Shown piece by piece: positions 22,324-33,411 of a stretch of DNA of 64,000 nt; within the stretch, counting starts at the first letter, position 1; each line of letters opens with the position of its first letter. Source of the DNA: Cyanophora paradoxa. Taxonomy: Eukaryota; Glaucocystophyceae; Cyanophorales; Cyanophoraceae. The notes under the pieces were generated by a model. That model was not told the DNA's origin. It saw only the letters and a program-made list of their open reading frames with translations, and did no database searches. Position numbers and translations under genes: made by a program. The stretch is from positions 310,001 through 374,000 of the forward strand of contig QPMI01000452.1 in assembly GCA_004431415.1 (NCBI GenBank), written 5' to 3'.

Positions 22324-23134
22324 GCCTGCGGGGCGGACCCGGGCGGTCAGCGGCAGAAGCGCCCCGCGGGGAGTGCGCCCACGCCCCGCCCGGCGTTTCG
22401 AAGTTCCCCAGCGCTGGGCCGCGCTGGGCTCCAGTCTGAGCTCTGGGTCGCGCCTTCTGACCCTCAACCTGAACCTAACTTCTGCGCCGGACCCGGCGAT
22501 GCCCAACGATAACTTCTGACCCGTACCTATGGCCCAACTTCTGCGCCGGACCCGGCCATGCTCGAAATCGCCCGGCGGCAACTAGCGACAACTAGGGCGT
22601 CGCGCATTTCGATGGATCTCCGTGCCGCAGCGCTAGCAGAGCCGGCGCCAAGCTTGGGAACGAACTTCTGAAGTGATGCGAACCGCAGCGAACCGCTGCG
22701 AACGAAGCGCCGGGGTACAATCGTTTGCCCGCTGCATCAACTTTCATGCGGAGCATCGGCGGCAGGAGATCGTCATCGCAGCAGTAGAGGCCACTTGCAG
22801 CAGTGACTTGCTTGAATCGAGCTTATCCAGCCCGACCTGCGAATCAGAGGCTGCGATAGCGGATCGCGCTCAGCGAGTTTGCGGGCGGAGCGCGTTCGCG
22901 CGTTTGTGGAGATCCTTATCTTTGGAGCTGGAGATCTCATGGCCGGCTGCTTGCCTGCGACGTGACGGGACAGCTTGCGAGCTTAATCGAGGACGCCCGC
23001 AACCGGCCCTGAGCAGGAGCCCCCGCTTGCGTAGTGAGTGCACTGATTCTTGCAGGCGTCCCTGAGGCGCCCAGCCCGCGCGCAGCTAAGCCGCGGCTCC
23101 TGCACTGCAGCAGGTCGGCGGCGCGGCGTTGGCG
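22324..23134. other. Spacer with short direct repeats
   Basis: No gene seen. It contains a direct repeat (AACTTCTGCGCCGGACCCGG at about 22476 and again at about 22536). Near 22670-22760 and 22940-23120 it resembles the spacer at 26620-27060 that precedes the paralogous plus-strand gene, so the whole block is an older segmental duplication. Confidence 0.5.
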
Positions 23135-24035
23135 ATGGCTTCTGAGGAGGCCGCCCCGGCCGAGGGGGCGGCGGCGTCGATCGACGTCGCTCCGTCGAGC
23201 CCTGGTCCCTCCCACGACCGCGCGAGCACCGCCCTCGCCGCGGCCGACGCGCCAACGGCCGCAGCCGCTGCCCTCCCGCCCGCCTCCTCCCACGCGCCGC
23301 CGGAGCCGCCGGCGCCGCCCTCCGCGCCCGCGACGGCCCGGCGAGCCCCTTCCGCGCGGGGGCGTCCCCCGCGCCGCCCCGCCGGCGCTGACGCTCACGC
23401 GGGCGGCGGAGGCGCCGGGGCCGCAGGGGCCGCCGCCGTCCCTCTCGCTACCGGCCTTCCCGGCGGACTTCCGCGCGGCGACCGCACCGGCGCAGCTCAG
23501 CCACCGCAGCTCCCGTGCGCCCCGCCCCGCCCCTCCCCGCCCCGCCCCGGCGCCCCGCCAGGAGCCGCGGGCCAGCGGATCCGCTGGGGTCTCGCCTCAC
23601 GGGGCGGGGCGGGGCGGCAGAGTCGCAGGCGGTGTCGGAATCAATCGGTCTGCTGCGGACGATGCGGCTGCGCGGCGGCGCCGGCCCGCCGCACGCCGAC
23701 GGCGCCCTGTACCTGCGCCACGGCGAAATGGCCCTCAACAAGCGCATGTGGAAGGTCCGCGCCGGGCGCGCCCAGGGCAGCCCCCTTCCCGTCATGCTCT
23801 GAGCGCCGTGGCGCAGGACGGGGCGGAGCAGCTGCTGGTGTGCCTGGCGTACAACGACGGCGACCCGCGCGCCTCGCACAGCTTCGGCAGCGCCGTGGAG
23901 CATATCCGCCGCGACCGCCCCTTCTGGGATCCCGGTCCGCCAGTTCAAAGGCTTAGGCGCCGGTCCCGCTGGCCGCTGAGCGCTTTCGGCGCAGTGGTGA
24001 AGCCGCGGCAGTCGCTGGACTTTAGCCGGGATAGC
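23135..24035 (+). pseudogene. 5' fragment of the plus-strand multi-exon gene (older duplicate)
   Basis: Begins MASEEAAPAEG at 23135, parallel to the gene at 27074, and keeps the blocks around SIGLLRTMRLRGG, HGEMALNKRMWK and the exon GAEQLLVCLAYNDGD plus VKPRQSLDF. It loses the reading frame early (a one-base change before 23380) and stops resembling the gene after about 24010, where GGGATAGCCG repeats begin. It is a truncated duplicate. Confidence 0.6.
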
Positions 24036-24240
24036 CGCAGTGGTGAAGCCGCGGGATAGCCGGTATAGCCGGGATAGCTGGGATAGCCGTTCCAGGAGAG
24101 TCCCAAAAGGGGCCCGCCCACCGTCCTGTCCCCTGCAGCCGCTGAGCTGCCGCAGCGCCCCCATTCCCCTCAAGGAGCCCGGCAAGCGGCGTCTTGGGGG
24201 GTCGGGGCCGGGGCCGGTCTAGGGCCCCTCGGGAGGGCCC

Positions 24241-24402
24241 TACGGGGCACCCCTGGCCCCTCTTTCACTGGGGCCGGCGGAGTGGGCCGGGGCGGCGGGC
24301 CCGGGCGGCGGGGCTCGGGCCTACGGGGCACCCCGGGCCCCTCTTTCACTGGGGCCGGCGGAGTGGGCCGGGGCGGCGGGCCCGGGCGGCGGGGCTCGGG
24401 CC
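24241..24402. repeat. 81-bp tandem repeat, two copies
   Basis: TACGGGGCACCCC...GGCTCGGGCC at 24241-24321 is repeated at 24322-24402 with one or two changes. It lies in non-coding GC-rich sequence after the truncated gene. Confidence 0.9.
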
Positions 24403-24976
24403 TATATATAGACGGGTCGTGGCGGGCTGGCCCGTAGTGGAAGGGCCCGCCCCCATTTCTAGGAAGGAGTCGCTCCCAGAGGACCCGGTGGCTCCCAGGA
24501 GTCCGGGACCGGGGCAAGCGCTTGGGTCGGATTCCGGAGGTTCCCCCCACCCCCACCCCCCCCCCCCACCCACCCCTCCCCCCCCGGCCCCCCCCCGCCA
24601 CCCCGCCCCCCCACGCCTCGCCCCGCCTCGCCTCGCCAGCACCGTGGGGCCGAGGCGGCAGGCCAGGGGAGCCCCTCTCTTCCCCCGCGGGGGCGGCGGT
24701 CCCTAGATGTCTCGAGATCGGATGGTACCATCTAATTAAAGCGATGTCGGGCGGCGGTACCATCTACATTACGCTCGAGAGCTTTCAACGGCTCTGTATT
24801 CGATTGAACTTGATCCTCGAACAATGAACCTTCGTGCCTTCGTACATTCCTTCATGATCATATATATACGCAATGAACACGAGGTTGGAAAGAGGGGCGG
24901 CGACACAAGGGATGCATGCACACGGCTGAGACCGCGCTCGACTCGCTGCCACTCGCGGCGCCGAGTCGCGGCGAGC
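24403..24976. other. Spacer with C-run and GGTACCATCTA repeats
   Basis: No gene supported. It holds a C-rich run (24542-24640), a duplicated GGTACCATCTA (24723 and 24755), and TATATATA at 24859 downstream of the LRR-RING paralogue. The TTGAACTTGATCCTCGAACAA string resembles the spacer beside the tandem copies. Confidence 0.45.
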
Positions 24977-26185
24977 TCAATCGTAGATGGGGACGGACCC
25001 CCCGAAGGGCTCGCGGCAAATGGGACACGTTCCCGCCCCGCCGGCAAGCCGCTGGACGCAGGCCGCGCAGACGACGTGCCCGCAGGGGTGGAGGAGCCGC
25101 CGCTCGCCCCGCTCCTTCTCGTCCAGGCACACCTGCCGGCCCAGCATCAAGCGGGCCGGCGGCAGCTGGATCAGACTGCGACGCGCGCAGCTGCGCACCG
25201 GGCACTCGAATCGGTTGAGAGCGGCGGCCCGCGCTGCGATCCGCAGCTCCTCCACACGCGCCAGGGCCCCTTTCAGCCGCTCGGCCGCCGCCGCGAGCTC
25301 CGCCTCGCCCCAGGGCCCGCCGCCGGGCGCGCCGCCAGCGCTGCCGCCCTCGTACAGCGCCAGCCGCTCCTCGGCCCGGAGACGCGCGGCCTCCGCCTCC
25401 GCCAGCCGCCCGCGGAGCTTTGTCGCCTCCGCCGCCGCCCGCCGCTCGCGCTGCGCCGCCGCCTCGAGCTCCGCCCGCGCCTCCTCCCGCAGCCGCGCGG
25501 CCGCCGCCTCCAGCTGCGCCGCCACGGCCTCCAGGGGCAGTGGAGAATCGGGGGCGGCTCCCGCTGCGGCCCGTGTCGGGAGGTTGGAGGGCGGGGCGGG
25601 AGCCGGGGAGGCCGGAGCAGCGGGGGGGGGGGGGTGCGAGGCAAGCGGGGCGGAGGGGGTGGGCTGTCGCGGGATGTGAGGGGCGGAACGCGAGGGGAGG
25701 GGGGGGGGGGGGGGGTAGCCCACTGCGGGGGCGGGGTAGAGGAGGGAGAGGAGGTAGGGCTCGACGGCGGTGAGCTGGGCTTGACCATTCCCAGGTGCGG
25801 CGATGACGGCGCGGCGGACGGGCTCGGGCCACGAGTCCACGACGGGGTTGCGTTCGACGTACAGCTGCTCCAGGGCGGCGAGGCGGCCGATCTCCGGCGG
25901 CAGCGCCGTCAGCCGGTTGTCGCGCACGTACAGTTCCTTCAGGTTCGCGAGGCGGCCAGTCTCTTGCGGCAGCTCCATCAGTTGGTTGCTCTGCAGCCAC
26001 AGCGTGTCCAGGTTCGTCAGCTTGGCGAGCTCGGCGCCCGGGATGCGCGTGAGCTTGTTCCCGTCGAGGTCGAGCACGCGGATGTTCTCCGGCCCCGCCG
26101 CCGCGATCTCCGCCGCCGGCCACTCCGTTCGCCCCTCCCCCGCCAGGTCCAGCTTCCCCTCTGCCGCGATCCAACCCCTGCCCAT
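24977..26185 (-). CDS. LRR-coiled-coil-RING protein (intact paralogue)
   Basis: Putative E3 ubiquitin ligase with an open frame of about 402 residues from the ATG at 26185. An upstream in-frame ATG at 26317 exists, but homology starts at MGRGWIAAEGKLDLAG. Order: LRRs (residues about 30-115, LTALPPEIGRLAALEQLYVE), a conserved cap VVDSWPEPVRRAVIAAPGNG, a Pro-rich linker encoded by a G/C run (25690-25715), a coiled coil (LEAAAARLREEARAELEAAA onwards), and a C-terminal RING with HPCGHVVCAACVQRL and CPICREPFGGSVPIYD. All zinc ligands of the last pair are present. Its LRR part matches the LRR part of the nearby LRR-SAM-TIR genes (RTEWPA, LTRIPGAELAKLTNL), so the two families share an origin. The host pathway is inferred only. 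Confidence 0.85.
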   Translation of the reverse strand: MGRGWIAAEGKLDLAGEGRTEWPAAEIAAAGPENIRVLDLDGNKLTRIPGAELAKLTNLDTLWLQSNQLMELPQETGRLANLKELYVRDNRLTALPPEIGRLAALEQLYVERNPVVDSWPEPVRRAVIAAPGNGQAQLTAVEPYLLSLLYPAPAVGYPPPPPLPSRSAPHIPRQPTPSAPLASHPPPPAAPASPAPAPPSNLPTRAAAGAAPDSPLPLEAVAAQLEAAAARLREEARAELEAAAQRERRAAAEATKLRGRLAEAEAARLRAEERLALYEGGSAGGAPGGGPWGEAELAAAAERLKGALARVEELRIAARAAALNRFECPVRSCARRSLIQLPPARLMLGRQVCLDEKERGERRLLHPCGHVVCAACVQRLAGGAGTCPICREPFGGSVPIYD

Positions 26186-27073
26186 GCCTGCGGGGCGGTC
26201 AGCGGCAGAAGCGCATTCCGAAGTTCCGGCCTGCGGCCCGGCCGACCCGAGCCGAGCCGAGCCCAGGGCGGCTCGATGCGGCGCCGAGCTTCGATGCGGC
26301 ACTAGCGGTAGCGGCACTTCGATGGATCTCCTTGCTGCAGCAGAGCCAAGCTTCCGGAACAGGCCGCTCGGAGCCGGCGCTGCAGCTGGCTGCTTGGCGC
26401 TAGGAGCTAGAACGCTAGGAGGAGCAAGCGCGCGCGGCGGCCCGGCGGGCGATGATCCAAAACTGCATCGATATCGATATCGCTGCTGGGCGATGGTCCA
26501 AAACTGTAGCGATGGCTGCTTGGGTGAGCAAGCGCGCGCGGCGGGCGATATTCAACTTCTGAAGTGTTGCGAACGAGTTGCGCGTTCTGCGAAGCTGCGA
26601 ATTCGAAGTGTTCTGAAGCTGAAGTGTTGCGAACCGCAGCGAGCCGCTGCGAACCGCAGCGAACGAAGCGCCAGGGTACAGTCGTTTGCCAACGCTGCAT
26701 CCACTTTCACGCGGAGCACCGGCGGCAGGAGATCGTCATCGCAGCAATAGAGGCCACTTGCTTGAATCGAGCTAAGCCAGCCCGGCCCGCGATAGCGGCT
26801 CAACGCTCAGCGAAATTGCGGGCGGGGCGAGTACGCGCGTGTGTGGTGTGCACACGCCCGACGGGATCTCGAAAGTTTGAGATCGCATGGCCGCCTGCTT
26901 GCCTGCGACGTGACGGGACAGCTTACGAGCCTAATCGAGGCGCCCGCAACCGGCCCTGAGCAGGAGCTCCCTCTTGCGTAGTGAGTGCACTGCTTCTTGT
27001 AGACGTCCCTGAAGCGCCCAGCCCGCGCGTAGCTAAGCCGCCGCTTCTGCAGGTCGGCGGCGCAGCATCCGCG
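26186..27073. other. Divergent promoter/spacer region
   Basis: Lies between the minus-strand LRR-RING gene and the plus-strand gene at 27074. It contains a duplicated CAAAACTG...GCGATGGCTGC block (26457-26520) and repeated GTTGCGAACCGCAGCGA words (26570-26660). No gene seen. Confidence 0.45.
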
Positions 27074-30000
27074 ATGGCGTCTGAGGAGGCGGCCCAGGCC
27101 GACGGCGCGGCGGCGCCGATCGACGTCGCCGCGTCGAGCGCGGGCCCCTCCCACGACCGCGCGAGCACTGCCCCTGCCGTGGCCGCCGCGCCAACGGCCT
27201 CCGCCTCCTCCCTCCCGCCAGCCTCCTCCCACGCGCCACCAGAGCCGCCGGCGCCGCCCTCGGCGCCCGCGACGGCCCCAGCGAGCCCCTTCCGCGCGGA
27301 GGCGGCCGCCGCGCCGCCCGCGCCGGCGCTGACGCTCACGCGGGCGGCGGAGGCGCCGGGACCGCCGGGCCGCCCCGCCCGCTCGCTACCGGCCTTCCCG
27401 GCGGACTTTCGCGCGGCGACCGCACCGGCGCAGCTCAGCCGCCGCAGCTCCCGTGCGCCCCGCCCCGCCCCGGCGCCCCGCCAGGAGCCGCGGGCCAGCA
27501 GGGGCCGCCGGGACCTCACGGGGCGGGGCGGGGCGGCAGAGTCGCAGGCGGTGTCGGAGTCGATCGGGCTGCTGCGGACGATGCGGCTGCGCGGCGGCGC
27601 CGGCTCGCCGCACGCCGACGGCGCCCTGTACCTGCGCCACGGCGAAATGGCCCTCAACAAGCGCATGTGGAAGGCCCGCCCCGGGCGCGCCCTGGGCCGC
27701 TCCGTCCCCGCCCTGCTCTGAACGCTGCGGCGCAGGACGGGGCGGAGCAGCTGCTGGTGTGCCTGGCGTACAACGACGGCGACCCGCGCGCCTCGCACAG
27801 CTTCGGCAGCGCCGTGGAGCACATCCGCCGCGACCGCCCCTTCTGGGATCCCGGTCCGCCAGTCCCAGCCACTAGACCGGCGCCGATCGAGCGCAGCCGC
27901 CCGCCGGGCCCGCCGGCGGCCGCTGAGCGCTTTCGGCGCAGTGGTGAAGCCGCGGCAGTCGCTGGACTTTGGCGGGCTCGTCCGCACGCGCACCCGCCGC
28001 CTCGCCGACTTGGATCCCGTCAAGGCCCGGTGCGGCTGTCTGCCCGCTCGGCACCGCGCGGGGATCGCTGAGACGGGGCGCGCCGGGTGGGCAGGCCGCG
28101 GCCCATCCGCAAGATCATAGACGACTTCCCCGAAATGTGGCGCCTGGCTCGCATGGGTACGGCAACTTTCCGTATACCGGATTCGCCTCCGACGCCGTAC
28201 CCCCGCAGACGAGACGGTGCGGACCCGCTCCGGGTACGTGCCCCACGAGGAGCTCAACGAGGCGAGCGCCCGTACCCCTTTCCGGCTCCATCCCCGTTCC
28301 TGATGCCTGTACCCCTGCTCGCCCTCCCGCGCAGCTGCGGGGCATGTTCCACAAAGAGTCCGTACCCCTTCCTCCCCAACTCTTCCCCCCCCCCGGCCCC
28401 TTACCCGTACCCCCCAGGTACTACATCCCCGTACGGAACATCTTCCGCTACTACGCGCGCCTCGATGGCGCCAAGGCGCGTGTACCCCTCCCCTCCTTCC
28501 GCTCCCATACCCCTGACCCGGCCGGCGGGGGTACAGGTGAAGGCGATCGCGGTGCGGGCGCGGCGCGTCGACGGGGAGGAGATGTACACGGTCAACAAGC
28601 GGGGTACACCCGCACCCCTGCCTCCCCACCGTCCCCGCCTGCCTGCCGCTCACCTGATCTCCTTTCTCCCCCCCCCTCAGAGTTCGACGTCTTCGTGCAG
28701 GACTGCCAGCTGCTCTGCCGCGAGCTCACCGCCCCCAAGGCGCGCCCCTGGGAGGGGTATGGGATAGCCTAGTTCCGAGGTTTACCGGATGCCGGGCCTC
28801 GTATCCCCCTGCCCTCCTCTTTATTTAGTTTGTACCCCCAAGGCGCGCCCCTGGCAGGGGCTCGGCCGCAGAGGCTGGGCTGTCGCCGGGTCCTAGGGTC
28901 CGGGCGGTCCGAGGCGGGCTCATGTCTAGGCTCGGACTTTGGGTTTTGGGCCGCCCCACCTGACGACCGTTCCTCCCACCCCACCATTCCCCTTCCTCAG
29001 GTGAACATCGTGTTCATTTCGGCGAACAAGGACCCCCCCAAGGCCCTCGTCGAGTCCATGGCCCGCGCGGTGCGGTACCCGCCCTCCTCTTCTTCCCCCC
29101 CCCCCTCCACCCTCCTCATTCTCGCCCCAGGGCGCCCCGATCGAGGTGGAGGGAAACAACAAGCTGACGATGGTGCGCGTCCTTGAATCGTCCGCCGGTA
29201 CTAAGCGGGATTACCCTCTCCTCCTCTCCTCCTTTCCTTCTAGAGCCCTAAAGGCGCCAAAGGACGCGTCCCCCGGGATCATGGGCGAGCGCTACAGCCT
29301 TCGCCCTCGCCGCCGTAGCGCCTAGCGCTGCTAGCGCTACGCACCCGCCTAGGCGAGCGGCGAGCCCATTGCTGCTCCCGCGGCCGCCGTCCCGCCGCTG
29401 CGTCCTTGGATCCCGCTTAGCCACTAAGCCGCTACTAAGCCGCTACTAAGCCGCGTAGCTTCTGGGCTTCTTCTAGGCCGCCCCGCCTCGCCGATCCTCG
29501 CCGCCCCATGCCTCTCTGATGATCCTCGGGGGATCATGGGCAAGCGCCCCGGCCTAGGCTCCCGTCGCTGCTCCCGCGGCCGCCGCCCCGCCGCCGCTTC
29601 CCTGAACCTAGCTAAGCTACTAAGCCGCCCCGCTGCTTTCCTTCTACCCTCCGCCCCGCCTCGCCTCCCACTCAACCACTAAGCCGCTTCTCCTCCCCCT
29701 CCGTTCCTTTCTTTCTAAGCCGCTTCTCCTCTTTCTAAATCTAACGGCCTTTCCCCGCGCAGGTGCTGCCGGAGTTCATGAACGCCGTCGTCCGCCTCGC
29801 CAACCTCCGCTACGTCCGTACCCCCCGGCCCCGCCGGAGGATCTCGGCTTAGCTCTTAGACCCTATCCCCCCGCCCCGGCCCCGCCCCCGCCCGGCCCCC
29901 GCCCCTCTCAACCCCCCGGCCCCGGCCCCTGAGGAGAGCCTCGGGCAGGCGCGCGTGGGGAAGACGGCGGCCCCGGCCCCGGCCCCGCCGCATAAGCTTC

Positions 30001-31643
30001 TTAGCTGGAGACCCATAAGCTCTTATGCTTCTAAGCTTCATAAGCTTAAGAGCATAAGGACGGAACCCATAAGCCCTTAAGCCTCCCGCACCCGCCCCTG
30101 AGGAGAGCCTCGGGCAGGCGCGCGTGGGGAAGACGGTGGCGGAGCGCTTCGTGATGCTCATGGAGCGCGACGTCCTCCCCAACGCCAGGTGGTGCGCGGT
30201 TGCTTAAGATTCATAGAAAAGGGGGAGGGCCGAGAGAAATCTCTGTTGCACCGAGAGAAATCTCTCTAGTCTGCGCCGGGACGGCGGTGGTGCGCCCGCC
30301 GGCCCGGGCCCGGGGCTCCTTTAGCTTCAGGGGCGCGCCGGGTCCTCCCCCACCGGCCCTCGACCTAGAACGTCTCGGGTCCTCCCCACCGGCCCTCGAC
30401 CTAGAACGCCCTCGACACCGGCGGCGGCCCTTGCGCGGGGCTCTGCGGTGGCTCCGACCCGATGCCGTAGAGCGGCTCCGGCGCCCTCGAGCGCGGGGCT
30501 CGCCTGAGGGCCGCCCGACGGCGCAGGGACGACGTGAGATTGATTGCTAGATTGAGGCGCTGCGCGCCGATATATAACTCTGTGCTAGATCTGACGGCGT
30601 GATCCGCTTGATCCGAGGGCCGGCCGCCCGACGGCCGCCCGAGGCCCGGAAATCCTCCTCTAGACCGCTCATGCTCCTCCTCCTCGGGGCCGCCTCGCCT
30701 GAGGGCCGGCCGGGCGCGCAGGGACGACGTGCAGGAGTTCCGCCGCCTCGTGCAGCGCGGCGCCGTCCTGGTGCGCCCGCCCCTTGCCCCCAGGAACCCG
30801 CTCCAGTCCTAGGGGTGAGATCTGGATCTGGGGGAACCCCCTTCTGCTTCTTCTCCTTCTCCATAAAACTATCTTGCATCATATCTACCTATCTATCTAT
30901 CTCACATCTATTTTCGCGCCAGGTTCCGCAACCCTCCCTCGCAGACGACGGCGCGCCCCGCTGCCCTACCCCTCCCCCCGTCCGCCCCCCCTACCCCCGC
31001 TGACGTTCCCCCCCCCCAGACGTGACCATCGCGGACGACCACGCCAAGGTGCCCTTGGGCCGCCCCCTCGCCCCCGCCCCGGCCCCGCCTCCGGCCCCCG
31101 GCCCCGCCCCCGCCCCCGCCCCCGCCAGCTAAGGAGGACCTCCCGCAGGCGCGGGTTGGGAACAGCAAGGGCGTTCCGGGCGGACAGCCGGGGCCTCTGT
31201 ATCGGCGGGCCGTTCGGGCCCTGCCGGAGCGAAACCACTCCCCCCGGCCTGCCTACCGCTCACCTGACATCCTCCCTCAGCTCCGGGCCCAGAGCTGACT
31301 CTCGGCTGCTCTGCCCCGGACCTGCCACCGTCCTCACCGCCCTTCAGGAGCCCATCAAGCGGCTTCTTGGGGGGTCGAACCGGGGGCCAGTCTAGGGACC
31401 CAGGAACCCGGGCCCGGGTCGCTCCCAGGCGCCCGGGGCCGGGGCAGGCGCTTGGGGGTACAGGTGGGGACGATCGCGGGTCTGAGGGCCGTCGGCTGCT
31501 CCGCCGCGAGCCCGCCGCTCGCCGCGCCCGAGGTGCGCACGCCCGCCCCGGCCTCCTCTGCTCCCTCCTCCCAAGCGCGGGCGCGGGCGCTGGCGCCCCC
31601 CTTCGTCTCCCTGCCCGCCTTCGCTCGAGCGGAGAGGGGGTAA
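27074..31643 (+). CDS. Multi-exon host gene, most complete copy, function uncertain
   Basis: I could follow exons by protein continuity: MASEEAAQADG at 27074; SIGLLRTMRLRGGAG ... NKRMWK to about 27671; GAEQLLVCLAYNDGDPRASH near 27735-27850; VKPRQSLDFGGLVRTRTRRL near 27945-28023; RPIRKIIDDFPEMWRLARM near 28100-28156; ETVRTRSGYVPHEELNEAS near 28208; LRGMFHKE; YYIPVRNIFRYYARLDGAK 28419-28476; VKAIAVRARRVDGEEMYTVN 28536-28600; FDVFVQDCQLLCRELTAPK 28682-28740; VNIVFISANKDPPKALVES near 29000; VLPEFMNAVVRLANLRYV near 29762-29815; VGKTVAERFVMLMERDVLPN near 30125; DVQEFRRLVQRGAVLV near 30725; final exon ending 31643. Introns are short with GTACCCC or GC starts. The IFRYYxxLDG / FVQDC / EFMxAVVRLA / VAERF string reminds me of large conserved protist proteins, perhaps ciliary; this is memory-based and uncertain. 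The end could belong to a second gene. Confidence 0.5.
29928..30140 (+). repeat. Local exon/intron-border duplication
   Basis: A stretch of about 40 bases beginning CCCCTGAGGAGAGCCTCGGG and ending in GGGGAAGACGG occurs at about 29928 and about 30095, within the gene at 27074-31643. The second copy runs into the exon VGKTVAERF. The first is followed by AAGCTTCTTAGC repeats and is probably a non-coding duplicate. Confidence 0.75.
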
Positions 31644-31735
31644 GGTTCGCCGTCCCCGGAGCCCCGCTGTTGAAGTACAACGTTCAAATCTGTGATTCTT
31701 TCAAAATTGCAAGAGGAGATCATTAAAAAATGAGA
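31380..31735 (+). repeat. 3'-end segment shared with each tandem unit
   Basis: About 300 bases including the last exon (ALAPPFVSLPAFARAERG-stop) and the following GTGATTCTTTCAAAATTGCA closely match 2045-2370, 9618-9940 and 17190-17520. This ties the 27-31.6-kb gene and the tandem pseudogenes to one ancestor. It is also the last clearly GC-rich host block before the virus region. Confidence 0.8.
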
Positions 31736-32110
31736 GTACCCCCATCGGGGTGGGCCCGCCCTCTTTGCAACCCTCACCTCTCCGGACACACCCCAACCCA
31801 CCCACTCCGACGCCTTCCCAGCCCTCATTCTCCTCCACCCCTCCGCTATGTCTACTGCCCTCCTCTCCCTCTGGTCTACCTCCCCTCCATCCAGCAACCG
31901 CTAGGTAATATCTAACGTCTAGACCAAGCGATCTTGCAAAAGATATAGCAGTGAATTGAGGCGGGCCCCCAAACGCGCCGGTCTGCAGAGACCTCCTAGA
32001 GCTCTCTATCGGAATAAGCTAGACGTGATTGATGTGTACAGAGAAGCTTACTGCCGAAACGCAATCCAGCTCTAGCTTGAGGTCTATCTAGGTGTTAACT
32101 GCGGCTATAG
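31736..32110. other. Transition from GC-rich host to lower-GC sequence
   Basis: No gene supported. Base composition falls across this stretch. It lies downstream of the host gene end and of the minus-strand gene at 32111. Confidence 0.4.
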
Positions 32111-32812
32111 CTAAGCCTGCGCCTGCGCCTGCGCCTCCGCCTGCACCTGCGCCTGCACCTGCGCTTGCACCTGCGCCTGCTGCTGCTGGGAATGCTGAAG
32201 GTAGGTAAGAAGAGACGCGCGCGCTTGTTTGAATGAGCCCATTGTGCTTTCCAGGCGCTCCATCATGATGTTGTATTCATCCATGCTCTGCAAAGTTGCA
32301 AGCAATCAGCCACTGTCCATGTGCATGCGTCAAACGAGCGTAGCTATAGGCGGCCTCCGCTCAGCTAGGGCCGCCGGGCGAACCTTGCAGCCCTTGTTCC
32401 AAAGGCATTGCTTGAGTGCTAAGACATCGTTGAAGTACGATGCTGCTGCAGGGAACCACTCCGAGAAGAGCTGCTCGAAGGCTATGATCTGTGCCTGGAC
32501 GTGATGCGCCTGGAGTTGGTTCTGAATGCGCGGACCTGCAGGTACGGCTGCGCGCGATGTTGCAAGCTGCTTGTCGCTGGATGGCATAGCTTTGTCTTTC
32601 CGCGCTCGAGTGCGGCGGCTCTCCTTCTCGCGCTCTCTCGTCACTTTGCCTGCCTCTGTCGCGCGATACCTGGCTACAGCTGCGCGCTGCGCGGGTGATG
32701 TCTTGTACTGGCGTTCCACCGTGGACGTGCTATAGCTAGCTGCAGCTTCTGGGGCTCCTGTCAAGTCGGCCGAAGTCGAGGAAGCTTCTGAGAAACTTGT
32801 CCTTTCGTTCAT
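32111..32812 (-). CDS. Small spliced gene, basic region plus Gln/Ala repeat
   Basis: Two minus-strand exons. Exon 1 runs from ATG 32812 to about 32338; an intron starts GTTTGACGC and ends GCAACTTTGCAG (about 48 nt); exon 2 starts SMDEYNIMMERLESTMGSF and ends in a Gln-Ala repeat (QAQVQAQVQAQVQAEAQAQ) with stop near 32111. Removing the intron keeps the frame (IATL joins SMDE). Exon 1 carries a Lys/Arg-rich stretch AARYRATEAGK-like (AAVARYRATEAGKVTRER), recalling the KYRxxN/DPE..R motifs of the viral AT-hook proteins at 37223, 54974 and 55371. Function unknown; it could be a host transcription-factor-like protein or virus-derived. Confidence 0.5.
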
Positions 32813-32813
32813 C

Positions 32814-32935
32814 TAACCGTGCTAACCGCGCTCACACGTACGAAAGGCGTCTAACCGCACGCGTCTAACCGCTGACGACACCGCTCTAACCGCAGCCGAA
32901 CCACGGTCTAACCGCAGTCTAACCTCAAGCTTCAA
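32814..32935. repeat. CTAACCGC-rich degenerate repeat
   Basis: CTAACCG or CTAACCGC occurs about eight times in 120 bases, just upstream of the start of the gene at 32111-32812, with a softer CAAGCCGGAGA repeat after it (32933-32985). Confidence 0.75.
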
Positions 32936-33411
32936 GCCGGAGACCGTCGGACCAAGCCGGAGATTAAGCCGTCAAGCTCGAGCCGGCTAGGGTGAACGTC
33001 TCGGGGCAAAACGTTCATAAGCTCGGAACTGCTGCGGCGCCCAGCGCGGGAGACTTGTTTTATCGTGCTTCTGCATCATACTAAGCATGCGTACGCTTTG
33101 GCCGGCGCCTGGTGCGCTTCTGTGCTGAGGTCAAGCCACCATACATCTTAATCGTCAAACCCGACGATTAAAGATCTCATCAACGCTGTGGCGCCTGAAC
33201 GCGCTTGCTGCGGATATCGTACTTATAGATCATGAAACTATAGCATACACAGCGGCTCAGTCCAATTCGATCTCTGTCGCGAGAAACCACGGTTTACGGG
33301 GTCAAAACGTTGTGCCTTCTCAGATCGCCTACTGTAGTGTTATTAGCAGTACTATAAATCGAATCTAAATGCATTTGCGTATGTGTTTACATGTATTCAG
33401 CTATGGAGCGG
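32936..33411. other. Spacer, probable left border zone of virus 1
   Basis: No gene seen. It includes a perfect 9-bp stem with a 6-nt loop at 33148-33171 (TTAATCGTC/GACGATTAA). I could not identify a terminal inverted repeat matching the right side of virus 1. Confidence 0.4.
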
